Origin: Pseudomonadota bacterium
Lineage (GTDB): Bacteria > Pseudomonadota > Alphaproteobacteria > Acetobacterales > Acetobacteraceae
Length of the DNA: 11,053 nucleotides
NCBI GenBank assembly: GCA_021807465.1
Contig: JAKBCX010000020.1
Coordinates: forward strand, 1 to 11,053
Direction of reading: 5' to 3'
How positions within the stretch are numbered: the first letter of the stretch is position 1; each line of letters opens with the position of its first letter. Position numbers and translations under genes: made by a program. This document shows, piece by piece, positions 1-6,533 of the stretch. The notes under the pieces were generated by a model. It searched no databases and was not told the origin of the DNA. It was given only the letters and a program-made list of their open reading frames with translations.

Positions 1-792
1 GGCGCCGAGGCAAGGCGGATTTCAATTCACAGGCCCGAGGATTTCGCGCCCATGCGCGCGGCTGGGCGTTTGGCCGCTGAAACACTGGACATGATCGGCG
101 AGCATGTCGTCCCCGGTGTGTCCACCGGCAAGCTCAACCAGATCTGCCATGATTTCATCCTCGCCCATGGCGCCACACCTTCGCCGCTTAATTACCGTGG
201 TTTTCCCAAATCCATTTGCACCTCCATCAACCATGTGGTGTGCCACGGCATACCGGGCGATAAAACTTTGGGTACGGGTGACATCATCAATATCGATGTC
301 ACCGTTACGCTCGATGGCTGGTTTGGCGATTCCAGCCGCATGTATGTGGCGGGTGAACCGAGCACCAAGGCCAAGCGGCTTATCGAGGTAACTTACGAGG
401 CCCTGATGCGCGGCATTGCGCAGGTGAAGCCCGGTAACACGTTCGGCGATATTGGCTATGCCATCCAATCCTATGTCGAATCCCAGCGGCTTTCGGTGGT
501 CCGCGATTTTTGCGGCCATGGCATTGGCCGCAAATTCCACGAGCCGCCCAACGTGCTGCATTTCGGCCGCCGCGGCGAAGGCGCGGTTATCAAGCCAGGC
601 ATGTTCTTTACCATCGAGCCAATGGTGAATGCCGGGCGGCCAGAGGTGAAAATTCTCGATGATGGCTGGACAGCGGTAACGCGGGACCGTTCCCTCTCCG
701 CGCAGTTCGAGCATATGCTGGGCGTGACGGAAACCGGGGTGGAGATTTTCACCCTCTCCCCCAAGGGTTTCACCCAGCCACCTTACATATAA
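1..792 (+). CDS. map: Methionine aminopeptidase type I, 5'-partial
   Basis: The enzyme removes the initiator methionine from nascent proteins in the cytosol and uses a two-metal centre. The reading frame is open from the first base. The residues before the first in-window ATG (position 52) read RRISIHRPEDFAP, which matches the usual N-terminal segment of the family, so the true start lies upstream and the ATG at 52 is internal. Counting from that Met, the expected residues are present: H65 in VVCHGIPG, metal ligands D82 (NIDVT) and D93 (GDSSR), H156 (GHGIG), H163 (KFHEPP), E189 (FTIEPM) and E220 (AQFEH). These correspond to the E. coli ligands D97, D108, H171, E204 and E235. The C-terminus is complete and ends TAA. 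It converges on hpf, with two hairpins between them. The identification is firm; only the 5' end is missing. Confidence 0.97.
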   Translation, partial: GAEARRISIHRPEDFAPMRAAGRLAAETLDMIGEHVVPGVSTGKLNQICHDFILAHGATPSPLNYRGFPKSICTSINHVVCHGIPGDKTLGTGDIINIDVTVTLDGWFGDSSRMYVAGEPSTKAKRLIEVTYEALMRGIAQVKPGNTFGDIGYAIQSYVESQRLSVVRDFCGHGIGRKFHEPPNVLHFGRRGEGAVIKPGMFFTIEPMVNAGRPEVKILDDGWTAVTRDRSLSAQFEHMLGVTETGVEIFTLSPKGFTQPPYI

Positions 793-825
793 AAAAGCGG
801 AAGGGGCTTATTGCCTCTTCCGCTT
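791..825 (-). terminator. Rho-independent terminator of the lpt-rpoN-hpf block
   Basis: The stem AAGCGGAAGGGGC (795-807) pairs with GCCTCTTCCGCTT (813-825) through 13 bp with one G-U, around a 5-nt TTATT loop. Read on the - strand, the stem is followed directly by a T-run (complement of the As at 791-796), as expected for an intrinsic terminator of hpf transcription. Read on the + strand it lies straight after the map stop codon but has only a weak T-rich tail, so it may stop map transcription less efficiently. Confidence 0.8.
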
Positions 826-844
826 AAGTTTCAGTCCTGGAAGC

Positions 845-863
845 GCAGGGGCTAAGCCCCTGC
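845..863. repeat. Second hairpin after hpf
   Basis: GCAGGGGC (845-852) and its exact reverse complement GCCCCTGC (856-863) flank a 3-nt TAA loop. The hairpin sits 4 nt beyond the hpf stop and about 20 bp before the T-run terminator. It has no T-run of its own in either direction. It may be a 3'-end stabilising stem or may help terminate the convergent map transcript. Confidence 0.6.
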
Positions 864-867
864 TTCA

Positions 868-1458
868 TCAAGCCCCAGGGTCAATCCATCCCACATTTCC
901 ATCAGCACGGCGGTACACCACGTTAAGCTGGCTGGTCTTGGCGTTGCGGAACATCAGCACGGGCTGGAAGGCAAGGTCCATGCGCATCACGGCGTCACGC
1001 ACGCTCAACGTCTCTATCGCGGCGGCGGATTCAGCTACCACAATGCCGTGCAGCGCCTCGCCGTTCATTACCTGCGCGGCCTCCGCGTCGTGTTCGGCCT
1101 CGGGTTCTGGGCGCAGCACATATTGGCGCCCATTCTCGGGCTTGGCGCGGTTGGCCGCGTCGCGCTGGTGCGCGGACACGCGGCGGCGGTAGCGGCGCAA
1201 GCGGGTGGCAATATGTTCTGCCGCATCGTCGAAGGCGGCATGCGCATCGGCTGCCTCGCCCTCGCCACGCACGGTAATGCCACGCCCGGCATGCAGGTTT
1301 ATATCGCAGGTAAAAAAGCTGCGCGCCTTGCTGAACGTCACCTGCGCTTCGAGCGCCTGATCGAAATATTTGTGGGTGATAGTGTCCAGATGCTTGCCGA
1401 CATGTACGCGCAGCGCGTCGGACAGTTCCACTTGTTTGCCAGAGACCGTTAGTTGCAT
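868..1458 (-). CDS. hpf: Long-form ribosome hibernation promoting factor
   Basis: This is a ribosome-associated protein that in its long form joins 70S ribosomes into inactive 100S dimers during slow growth. It is 196 aa, the length of long HPF rather than of the short HPF or YfiA forms of about 100 aa. Residues 1-105 form the S30AE/RaiA-type domain (starts MQLTVSGKQVEL, with a basic helix RLRRYRRR near 87-93). A linker rich in Glu and Ala (about 106-145) follows. Residues 149-194 form the C-terminal dimerisation domain (LSVRDAVMRMDL, PVLMFRNAKTSQLNVVYRR, GWIDP). The ATG has a good Shine-Dalgarno, GGGAGAAG, ending 4 nt upstream. It is the last gene of the block, 66 bp after rpoN, where hpf stands in many Proteobacteria. 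A TATAAT box in the gap suggests it is also transcribed on its own. Often annotated raiA. Confidence 0.95.
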   Translation of the reverse strand: MQLTVSGKQVELSDALRVHVGKHLDTITHKYFDQALEAQVTFSKARSFFTCDINLHAGRGITVRGEGEAADAHAAFDDAAEHIATRLRRYRRRVSAHQRDAANRAKPENGRQYVLRPEPEAEHDAEAAQVMNGEALHGIVVAESAAAIETLSVRDAVMRMDLAFQPVLMFRNAKTSQLNVVYRRADGNVGWIDPGA

Positions 1459-1484
1459 GGTCTTCTCCCGACTAATAAGGCTCG

Positions 1485-1490
1485 ATTATA
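1485..1490 (-). promoter_or_regulatory. Possible -10 box of an hpf promoter
   Basis: The rpoN-hpf gap contains a perfect consensus TATAAT on the - strand, 26 nt upstream of the hpf ATG. The hexamer 17 nt further upstream (GGAGTT) is a poor -35 match, so the promoter may be weak or depend on an activator. It would give a leader of about 20 nt carrying the Shine-Dalgarno sequence. Confidence 0.4.
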
Positions 1491-1524
1491 CGACGGACTT
1501 AAACTCAAACTCCTAAGCCCGCCT

Positions 1525-3000
1525 TTACGCGGGAAGTTTATCCCGCTTGCGCTGCGCCGAGCCTGGAATACGCAGCGCTTCACGGTATTTGGCCACGGTT
1601 CTACGTGCTATGTCTATGCCTTCTTTTTGCAATAGAGATGCGACGGCATCATCTGACAATATATTCTTTGGACTTTCAGCGGCAATAATCTGCCCCACCC
1701 TATGGCGCACCATTTCAGCCGAATGAGTCTCCCCATTCGCACCGGCCAGCGCGGTGGTGAAGAAGAATTTCAGCTCAAAAATCCCGCGCGGCGTGGCTAT
1801 GGATTTGTTCGAGGTCACGCGGCTGATTGTGCTTTCATGCAGCTCAACCTCCACGGCCACATCGCGCAGGGTAAGGGGGCGCAGATGCGAAATACCGTGC
1901 CGGAAAAACCCGTCCTGGCGCCGCACAATCTCGGCCGAGACCCGCAGAATGGTCTGCGCGCGCGACTCCAGCGCCTTTACCAGCCACGTCGCGCTTTGCA
2001 TCTGCTCAGACAGGAAACTCTTGGTGTCGCGCGAGGCCGAGGCCAGCAGCTTACCATGAAAACCACGCCGTATCAGTAGCCTGGGCATGGTCTCGGGGTT
2101 AATCTCCAGCAGCCAATCGCTGCCGCCATCCTCCGTTACCGGCGCCGGGCGCATCAGTACGTCTGGTATAAGCGGGCGCAGCGGCTCAGAATCGAAGCAC
2201 AGCCCGGGCTTGGGGTCCAGGCGGCGGATTTCCGCAACCATGTCCGCCATATCGGCCGCATCCACCCCACAAATTTCCTGCAACCGGCGCAGCTCCCGCC
2301 GCCCGAGCAGCTCCAGATGGTCCAGAAGCGCCTGCATGGCCGGGTCCAGCCGGTTAAGCTCAGCCAATTGGGCGGCCAGGCATTCGGCCAGGCTGGTGGC
2401 AAACAGGCCGGGGGGGTCAAAGCGCATCATCTTGGCCCGCACCGCTTCCAGCAAGGGCAATTCCACGCCCAGCGCGGCGGCAAGGGCCTCGGGCGTTTCC
2501 GAGAGCCGCCCCGCCGGGTCAAGCACCGCAATCAGCGCCGCCGCAATCAGCAGTTCTTCGCGCCTGGGGAAGGCGAGCCTGGCCTGCTGCTCCAAATGTT
2601 CCCGCAAATTCGGCCGTTGCGCTTCCAGCGCGTCCAGCGGGTTCCAATCTTCGTCACTTCCGCCGCCACCGCCATAGCTTTCGCCGCCAGTGCCGGCATC
2701 GTACAGGTTTGTCGTATCCACATCCAGCGGCGCCGCATCTGCTTCCGGCATTGTGGCGCTTTCCGCCAGCGTGGCGCTATCCGCGGTTTCAACCGGGGTC
2801 GGGTCAGGCGCGGCTACGGTCTCGCTTCCATCATCGCGTTCAAGTAGCGGATTTTTAAGTAATTCTTCCTCAATAAACGCGCTGGCTTCCAGGTTGGAAT
2901 ATTGCAGAAGCTGAATAGCCTGCCGTAATTGCGGCGTCATTACCAGAGATTGCGACTGCCGTAAGTCGAGGCGCGGCGCGAATGACGGAGCAAAAGCCAT
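1525..3000 (-). CDS. rpoN: RNA polymerase sigma-54 factor
   Basis: Sigma-54 directs core RNA polymerase to -24/-12 promoters, which need an ATP-dependent enhancer-binding activator. The protein is 491 aa, normal for the family. Region I is at residues 8-55 and is Gln/Leu-rich (LRQSQSLVMTPQLRQAIQLLQ). Region II (about 56-125) is acidic and low in complexity, with a run of glycines near 110-114. The core-binding region is at about 126-280. The DNA-binding part holds a helix-turn-helix at 377-397 (LTLRDVAVEVELHESTISRV). The RpoN box is at 465-474, ARRTVAKYRE, the diagnostic motif that reads the -24 element. The ATG has AAGG 7 nt upstream. It follows lptB after about 110 bp containing a strong palindrome, and hpf follows. 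Its presence beside gltBD fits nitrogen control, but I found no convincing -24/-12 site in the window. Confidence 0.97.
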   Translation of the reverse strand: MAFAPSFAPRLDLRQSQSLVMTPQLRQAIQLLQYSNLEASAFIEEELLKNPLLERDDGSETVAAPDPTPVETADSATLAESATMPEADAAPLDVDTTNLYDAGTGGESYGGGGGSDEDWNPLDALEAQRPNLREHLEQQARLAFPRREELLIAAALIAVLDPAGRLSETPEALAAALGVELPLLEAVRAKMMRFDPPGLFATSLAECLAAQLAELNRLDPAMQALLDHLELLGRRELRRLQEICGVDAADMADMVAEIRRLDPKPGLCFDSEPLRPLIPDVLMRPAPVTEDGGSDWLLEINPETMPRLLIRRGFHGKLLASASRDTKSFLSEQMQSATWLVKALESRAQTILRVSAEIVRRQDGFFRHGISHLRPLTLRDVAVEVELHESTISRVTSNKSIATPRGIFELKFFFTTALAGANGETHSAEMVRHRVGQIIAAESPKNILSDDAVASLLQKEGIDIARRTVAKYREALRIPGSAQRKRDKLPA

Positions 3001-3052
3001 GCCAGAACCTTAATGCGTCTCCAGGCTACGTCAAATAAAATTGGCCCGGAAT

Positions 3053-3073
3053 ATGCATAATGTGATTATGCAT
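3053..3073. promoter_or_regulatory. Perfect palindrome upstream of rpoN, possible operator
   Basis: The left arm ATGCATAAT (3053-3061) and right arm ATTATGCAT (3065-3073) are exact reverse complements around a 3-bp GTG spacer. The site lies in the lptB-rpoN gap, with its near edge 53 bp upstream of the rpoN ATG. The AT-rich arms stand out from the GC-rich surroundings. The shape and length suit a dimeric regulator, and as RNA it would be only a modest AU-rich hairpin without a T-run. The regulator is unknown. Confidence 0.5.
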
Positions 3074-3112
3074 GATGTGGTGGGGCTGCCCGGTCTGTTC
3101 AAGCCAAATGCG

Positions 3113-3847
3113 CTAAAGGCTGAACTTCTCGCCCAGATACACGCGCCGCACATCCTCATGCGCCACAACTTGCTCGGGGTTGCCTTCCATCAGCACCTGG
3201 CCATCGTATAAAATATAGGCCCGGTCGATAATCTCCAGCGTCTCGCGAACATTGTGGTCGGTAATCAGCACGCCCAGGCCGCGATCCTTTAAATGCGAGA
3301 CCAGATCGCGGATTTCACCCACGGCAATCGGGTCGATACCCGCCAGCGGTTCGTCCAGCAGGATGTAGTTAGGCCCCGTGGCCAGGGCGCGGGCAATTTC
3401 CACGCGCCTGCGCTCGCCGCCTGAAAGCGCGAGGGCAGGGGTGCGGCGCAGATGCGAGATGCCGAATTCCACCAGCAGGCCAGAGAGAATATCCTCGCGC
3501 TTGTCGCGGTCCGGCTCCACCATATCCAGCGCGGCCATGATGTTCTGCTCCACATTCAGCCCCCGGAACACCGAGGCCTCCTGCGGCAGATAGCCAATAC
3601 CAAGCCGTGCACGGCGGTACATGGGCAGGTTGGAGATTTCCGCGCCATCCAGCGTGATGGTGCCGCTATCTGGGGCTATAAGCCCCACGATCATATAAAA
3701 GGTCGTGGTCTTGCCCGCGCCATTGGGGCCGAGCAGCCCCACGGCCTCGCCCCGGCGCACGGAGAGCGAGACATTACGCACCACGGGCCGCTTCTTGAAG
3801 CGCTTGCCCAGGCCCTGCGCGATCAGGCCGCCGCCCATCGCGTTCAC
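3113..3847 (-). CDS. lptB: LPS export ABC transporter ATP-binding protein LptB
   Basis: This is the cytoplasmic ATPase of the LptB2FG(C) transporter that extracts lipopolysaccharide from the inner membrane. At 244 aa it is the usual length. Motifs are complete: Walker [10 protein letters not shown] (40-48), Q-loop Q89 (GYLPQE), ABC signature [10 protein letters not shown] (141-150), Walker [13 protein letters not shown] (161-172) with catalytic E166, and the switch histidine H198 (ITDHNV). The C-terminal YLGEKFSL is typical of LptB. The chosen start is a GTG whose first bases form a GTGA overlap with the lptA stop, as expected for translational coupling. An ATG three codons in (position 3838) is a plausible alternative and would give [10 protein letters not shown]. 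lptA lies immediately upstream and rpoN downstream. Confidence 0.96.
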   Translation of the reverse strand: MNAMGGGLIAQGLGKRFKKRPVVRNVSLSVRRGEAVGLLGPNGAGKTTTFYMIVGLIAPDSGTITLDGAEISNLPMYRRARLGIGYLPQEASVFRGLNVEQNIMAALDMVEPDRDKREDILSGLLVEFGISHLRRTPALALSGGERRRVEIARALATGPNYILLDEPLAGIDPIAVGEIRDLVSHLKDRGLGVLITDHNVRETLEIIDRAYILYDGQVLMEGNPEQVVAHEDVRRVYLGEKFSL

Positions 3848-4764
3848 TTGGCGGCCCCGCCAGTGCCGTTATTGGAGCCAGGCAGGATAACGCCGGAAAC
3901 ACGCTGGCCAGGGGCGGCCAGCAGCGTTGCCACGCCGGTTTTCATGTTTACCAGCGCGTCGGAGCCGGTCAGCTCGTTGGGGCCGTGGATAATATGCACA
4001 TTACCCCCCAGGCGCGCCTTACCGGTGGGGGGCAGATACACGCCGGAATCGCCAGTTGCGGTGTCCGTTGGAGTGCGGATCATCACATGCCCTACCGCAT
4101 CCACCTTCTCCAGGCTGCCGGTTTGGTCCATTCCCGAATCGCCCGTACCGGGCTTGGCGGGTGTGTTACTGAAATAGCCGGTAATAATATCCGCGGCGAT
4201 GGAACGCCCGTCATTGGAAACAATCAGCGCATCGCCGCGCGCAATCGCTTTGCGGTCAAGCGTGTAATATTCAATCGAATCGCGTGCCGTCACCGTGTCC
4301 TGCGGCGTGGTCAGCTTCAAATGCTGGCCTGTCAGCACCAGTACTTTCTGGCCCATGCTGTAAACCGCCTTGTCGCCCCAGGCGTTTTGCGTGGCGGTAT
4401 AAATATGCACATTTCCAATCGCATCCAGCTCGGTTAGCTGCCCGCCGCCTTGCTCCAGGCTTTCGGCCGGAATCGCGCTGTTACCGGCGGTGCTGGCGCC
4501 TTGGGTGTTTTTCGCATTGGGCGCCTTTTTGTAATGCGCCACCAGCTCATCTGCCGTTACCGTAACATTGCCGCGCACAGCCTTGGCATTGCCGTTTGCC
4601 GTTACGGTTTGGTTATCTTGCGACCAGGTGATGCCGCCATCGGCGGTAATATCCACAGGTTGCGGCGCCGCCCCGGGCTGGCCGCCAAGGTTAAGGTTCT
4701 GCCCGTAAGCAGGGGCGAGTGCGGCAACCGCGAGTAACGGCACCAGAAAGATGAGGCGTGTCAT
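3844..4764 (-). CDS. lptA: LPS transport periplasmic protein LptA, long form
   Basis: LptA forms the periplasmic beta-jellyroll bridge that carries lipopolysaccharide from LptC to LptD. The N-terminus is a signal peptide (hydrophobic residues 4-20, probable cleavage near AYG at 19-21). OstA-type beta-strand sequence follows: [20 protein letters not shown] (37-56), then [16 protein letters not shown] (65-80), a low-complexity stretch rich in Asn, Gly, Ser and Ala (81-108), then resumption at [12 protein letters not shown]. Further beta-rich repeats reach [11 protein letters not shown] (271-281), and the tail is Gly/Asn-rich. At 306 aa it is much longer than E. coli LptA (about 185 aa). The start forms an ATGA overlap with the lptC stop and the stop overlaps lptB, so the three genes form one translationally coupled unit. 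Confidence 0.92.
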   Translation of the reverse strand: MTRLIFLVPLLAVAALAPAYGQNLNLGGQPGAAPQPVDITADGGITWSQDNQTVTANGNAKAVRGNVTVTADELVAHYKKAPNAKNTQGASTAGNSAIPAESLEQGGGQLTELDAIGNVHIYTATQNAWGDKAVYSMGQKVLVLTGQHLKLTTPQDTVTARDSIEYYTLDRKAIARGDALIVSNDGRSIAADIITGYFSNTPAKPGTGDSGMDQTGSLEKVDAVGHVMIRTPTDTATGDSGVYLPPTGKARLGGNVHIIHGPNELTGSDALVNMKTGVATLLAAPGQRVSGVILPGSNNGTGGAAK

Positions 4765-5414
4765 TGCCCCTGGGTAAGTATCAGGGTCGCGGGGCCTTTG
4801 AAAGTGACCTGAGAGCCACGGCCAGTGAGGATAAACCCATGCTGGGCATTGAGTGTGCCGAACGAGCCTTGCACTTGCGCCGGGTCGTCACTTTCCGCCG
4901 TACCGTCATGCATATTCACCACCATGGTTGGGGTGGTGAGAATAAGCCCGTCATTCCGGTACAGGGTCACGCCGCCCGCCAGCTCTAGCCGGCCGCTCTG
5001 GGGGCGGTAAACGCCTGTGGCGGATCGCAGCATCAGCCAAGCGCCCGATTTCAAGGTAATATCACCCATCGGCGCTTTCAGCGTCACATCATCAGGCCCC
5101 AACTCCACGGCGGTATCAGCGGTTATGGTGTAGGGCTGCCCCTGGGCGTCCGTGCCATGATATTTGGCACCCAGCAGGCGCGAGGCGGGCAAGGCGCTTT
5201 CGCCGGGGGCCAGATGGTAAGAAATGCGGTTGGCATCCGGCCCGGCGCCAATCTCGGGTGCCACGGCCAGCGCCACCAGCAGCAGCAACCCAGCGGCGGG
5301 CAGCAGGCGCTTGGCCCAGCCCACTTTCTGGCTGCGGCGCACAAAATCGGCGGCGCTCTCCTGGCTCTGGCGGCGCAAATCCTGGAGCACGCTATGGCGT
5401 GGCGAATGGTTCAT
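4761..5414 (-). CDS. lptC: LPS export inner-membrane protein LptC
   Basis: LptC is anchored in the inner membrane by one segment and passes lipopolysaccharide from LptB2FG to LptA. From the chosen ATG the product is 217 aa, with a charged cytoplasmic N-terminus (1-36), one transmembrane helix (about 37-53, LLPAAGLLLLVALAVAP) and a periplasmic beta-jellyroll domain. That domain includes the motif-like segments YTITADTAVEL (95-105), GDITLKSGAWLML (117-129) and NDGLILTTPTMVVNM (154-168). The frame stays open upstream to a TTG at 5495, which would add 27 residues (MPFYRRN...). I prefer the internal ATG because the extra residues look unlike the family. Neither start has a clear Shine-Dalgarno, so the 5' end is uncertain. 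The stop overlaps the lptA start. Confidence 0.88.
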   Translation of the reverse strand: MNHSPRHSVLQDLRRQSQESAADFVRRSQKVGWAKRLLPAAGLLLLVALAVAPEIGAGPDANRISYHLAPGESALPASRLLGAKYHGTDAQGQPYTITADTAVELGPDDVTLKAPMGDITLKSGAWLMLRSATGVYRPQSGRLELAGGVTLYRNDGLILTTPTMVVNMHDGTAESDDPAQVQGSFGTLNAQHGFILTGRGSQVTFKGPATLILTQGQ

Positions 5415-5549
5415 GGCGCGGCCAACACGGATAGGGATGGGCGTGGCGGGATCATCACATGCAAATGGCCCGCAATTACGGCGGTAAAAGGGCAAACCCC
5501 TAAATGGCCGCTAAGGCCGGAATGCCGGTTAGGGCTAGTCATAAGGCAA

Positions 5550-5578
5550 GCTATGAGCGCCGCTACGCGCCGGGTCAA
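5550..5578 (-). promoter_or_regulatory. Possible sigma-70 promoter for lptC
   Basis: On the - strand a TTGACC hexamer (5578-5573) is followed after exactly 17 nt by CATAGC (5555-5550). The -35 match is good and the -10 match poor. It lies in the nrnC-lptC gap and would give a leader of about 130 nt containing the nested inverted repeats at 5498-5534. Read-through from nrnC is equally possible. Confidence 0.25.
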
Positions 5579-5622
5579 TCAAAGATTGGCAACGCCGTGT
5601 AACCTGCTGAGTATTTGGGGTT

Positions 5623-6252
5623 TTAGTGCGAGAAGAGATCCGGCTCTTCATACCCCAGCAGATCGAGCTTGGCGCGGGTAGGGAGGAATTCATAAGCGCG
5701 CTGTGCAATCTCCAGCCGCCCCTCGCGCACCAGCAGCGCCTGCAATTTTTCCCAAATAACATGCAAATACAGCACGTCCGAGGCCGCATAGGCCAGCTGC
5801 TCCTGGGTCAGCTCGGTGGCGCCCCAATCGCTGGTCTGTTGCTGTTTGGAAATTTCCACCCCGGCAAGGTCACGGCATAATTCCTTTAGCCCATGCCGGT
5901 CTGTGTAGGTGCGCACCAGCTTGGAGGCGATTTTGGTGCAGATGACCGGGGCGGTCACAACGCCGAGTCCCTTCTCGATGGCGGCAATATCGAACCGCGC
6001 GAAATGGAACAGCTTGGTTACACCCTGATTCGTGAGCAGCGCCTTGAGGTTGGGGCAATCGGCCCCTTTGCCGCCGAGAGCTGGCGGAATAATCTGTACC
6101 AGATGCGCCGTGCCATCGCCCGCCGAGAGCTGTACCAGACATAGCCGGTCGCGGCGCGGGTCCAGCCCCATGGTCTCGGTATCCACGGCCACCACGGGGC
6201 CAAGGTCTAGTCCAGCCGGCAAGTCGTGCTTGTGAAGCTGGATCGCGCTCAT
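5623..6252 (-). CDS. nrnC: NrnC-type nano-RNase (short RNase D-like DEDDy exonuclease)
   Basis: The protein is a 3'-5' exoribonuclease of the DEDDy superfamily. At 209 aa it holds only the exonuclease domain and lacks the HRDC domains of classical RNase D (about 375 aa). The active-site set is visible: D24 and E26 in VAVDTETMGL, D88 in FHFARFDIA, and Y155 and D159 in YAASDVLYL. Segments such as CTKIASKLVRTYTDRHGLKE (105-124) and SKQQQTSDW (135-143) match my recollection of the alphaproteobacterial NrnC proteins of Bartonella and Brucella. Those finish RNA decay by degrading dinucleotides and can stand in for Orn. Automated annotation usually calls these 'ribonuclease D'. The ATG has AAAAAGG six nt upstream. 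It starts 44 bp after tRNA-Leu on the same strand and precedes lptC, a common alphaproteobacterial order. Confidence 0.85.
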   Translation of the reverse strand: MSAIQLHKHDLPAGLDLGPVVAVDTETMGLDPRRDRLCLVQLSAGDGTAHLVQIIPPALGGKGADCPNLKALLTNQGVTKLFHFARFDIAAIEKGLGVVTAPVICTKIASKLVRTYTDRHGLKELCRDLAGVEISKQQQTSDWGATELTQEQLAYAASDVLYLHVIWEKLQALLVREGRLEIAQRAYEFLPTRAKLDLLGYEEPDLFSH

Positions 6253-6296
6253 GGCATACCTTTTTGTGTATTCAAGATTTGGAGAAGTTTGAAAAA

Positions 6297-6383
6297 TGGT
6301 GCCCAGGAGAGGACTCGAACCTCCACGCCCTTGCGAGCGCTAGCACCTGAAGCTAGTGCGTCTACCAATTCCGCCACCTGGGC
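6297..6383 (-). tRNA. tRNA-Leu, anticodon CAG
   Basis: Read on the - strand, the 7-bp acceptor stem is GCCCAGG/CCTGGGC, perfectly paired, followed by discriminator A and an encoded CCA. The anticodon arm is CTAGC-TTCAGGT-GCTAG with anticodon CAG at 6349-6347. The long variable arm (CGCTC-GCAA-GGGCG) marks a class II tRNA, and the T loop reads TTCGAGT. With the GGTAGACGC D-arm sequence this is a leucine tRNA reading CUG codons. All arms are intact. The gene lies 44 bp upstream of nrnC on the same strand and may share its transcript. Confidence 0.97.
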
Positions 6384-6395
6384 ATTCACCATTTT

Positions 6396-6436
6396 CCACC
6401 CGGCTGGCCGGGCGGCACAGTGCCGAAGCACTTGTG
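6396..6436 (-). repeat. Tandem hairpins in the tRNA-Leu leader
   Basis: Two stems stand back to back. On the - strand the first is CACAAGTGC-TTCG-GCACTGTG (6436-6416), with 8 bp, one bulge and a C(UUCG)G tetraloop, a very stable RNA loop. The second is CCGCCCGGC-CA-GCCGGGTGG (6415-6396), nine pairs with one G-U and a loop too tight to keep the closing pair. They end 12 nt before the mature tRNA 5' end and have no T-run. Confidence 0.5.
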
Positions 6437-6443
6437 GGAGCGG

Positions 6444-6472
6444 CGTTTAATGCGCTCCGCCAGCGCCGTCAA
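6444..6472 (-). promoter_or_regulatory. Possible promoter of tRNA-Leu
   Basis: On the - strand TTGACG (6472-6467) is followed after 17 nt by TAAACG (6449-6444). The -35 is near consensus and the -10 is moderate. It would start transcription just before the tandem hairpins and give a leader of about 50-55 nt before the tRNA. Confidence 0.35.
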
Positions 6473-6519
6473 CTGTGCTTGAGAGAGAAACGCGCACGCC
6501 GTACAAGCAAGGCGGAACA

Positions 6520-6533
6520 GTAAGGAGGCTTGC
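6520..6533 (+). promoter_or_regulatory. Strong ribosome binding site
   Basis: TAAGGAGG ends 6 nt before the ATG at 6534. It is the best Shine-Dalgarno in the window and fixes the start of the NDUFA9-type gene. Confidence 0.8.

Noticed and set aside
52..54. ATG at 52 as the start of map
   Set aside because: The frame is open to the first base and the preceding residues match the conserved N-terminal segment of the family, so the gene is cut by the window edge.
22..714. Open frame of 230 codons on the - strand opposite map
   Set aside because: It is a shadow of map, whose catalytic residues are all present on the + strand.
3452..4177. Open frame of 241 codons on the + strand across the lptB/lptA junction
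   Set aside because: It lies opposite two firmly identified, overlapping genes and encodes low-information sequence with no motif.
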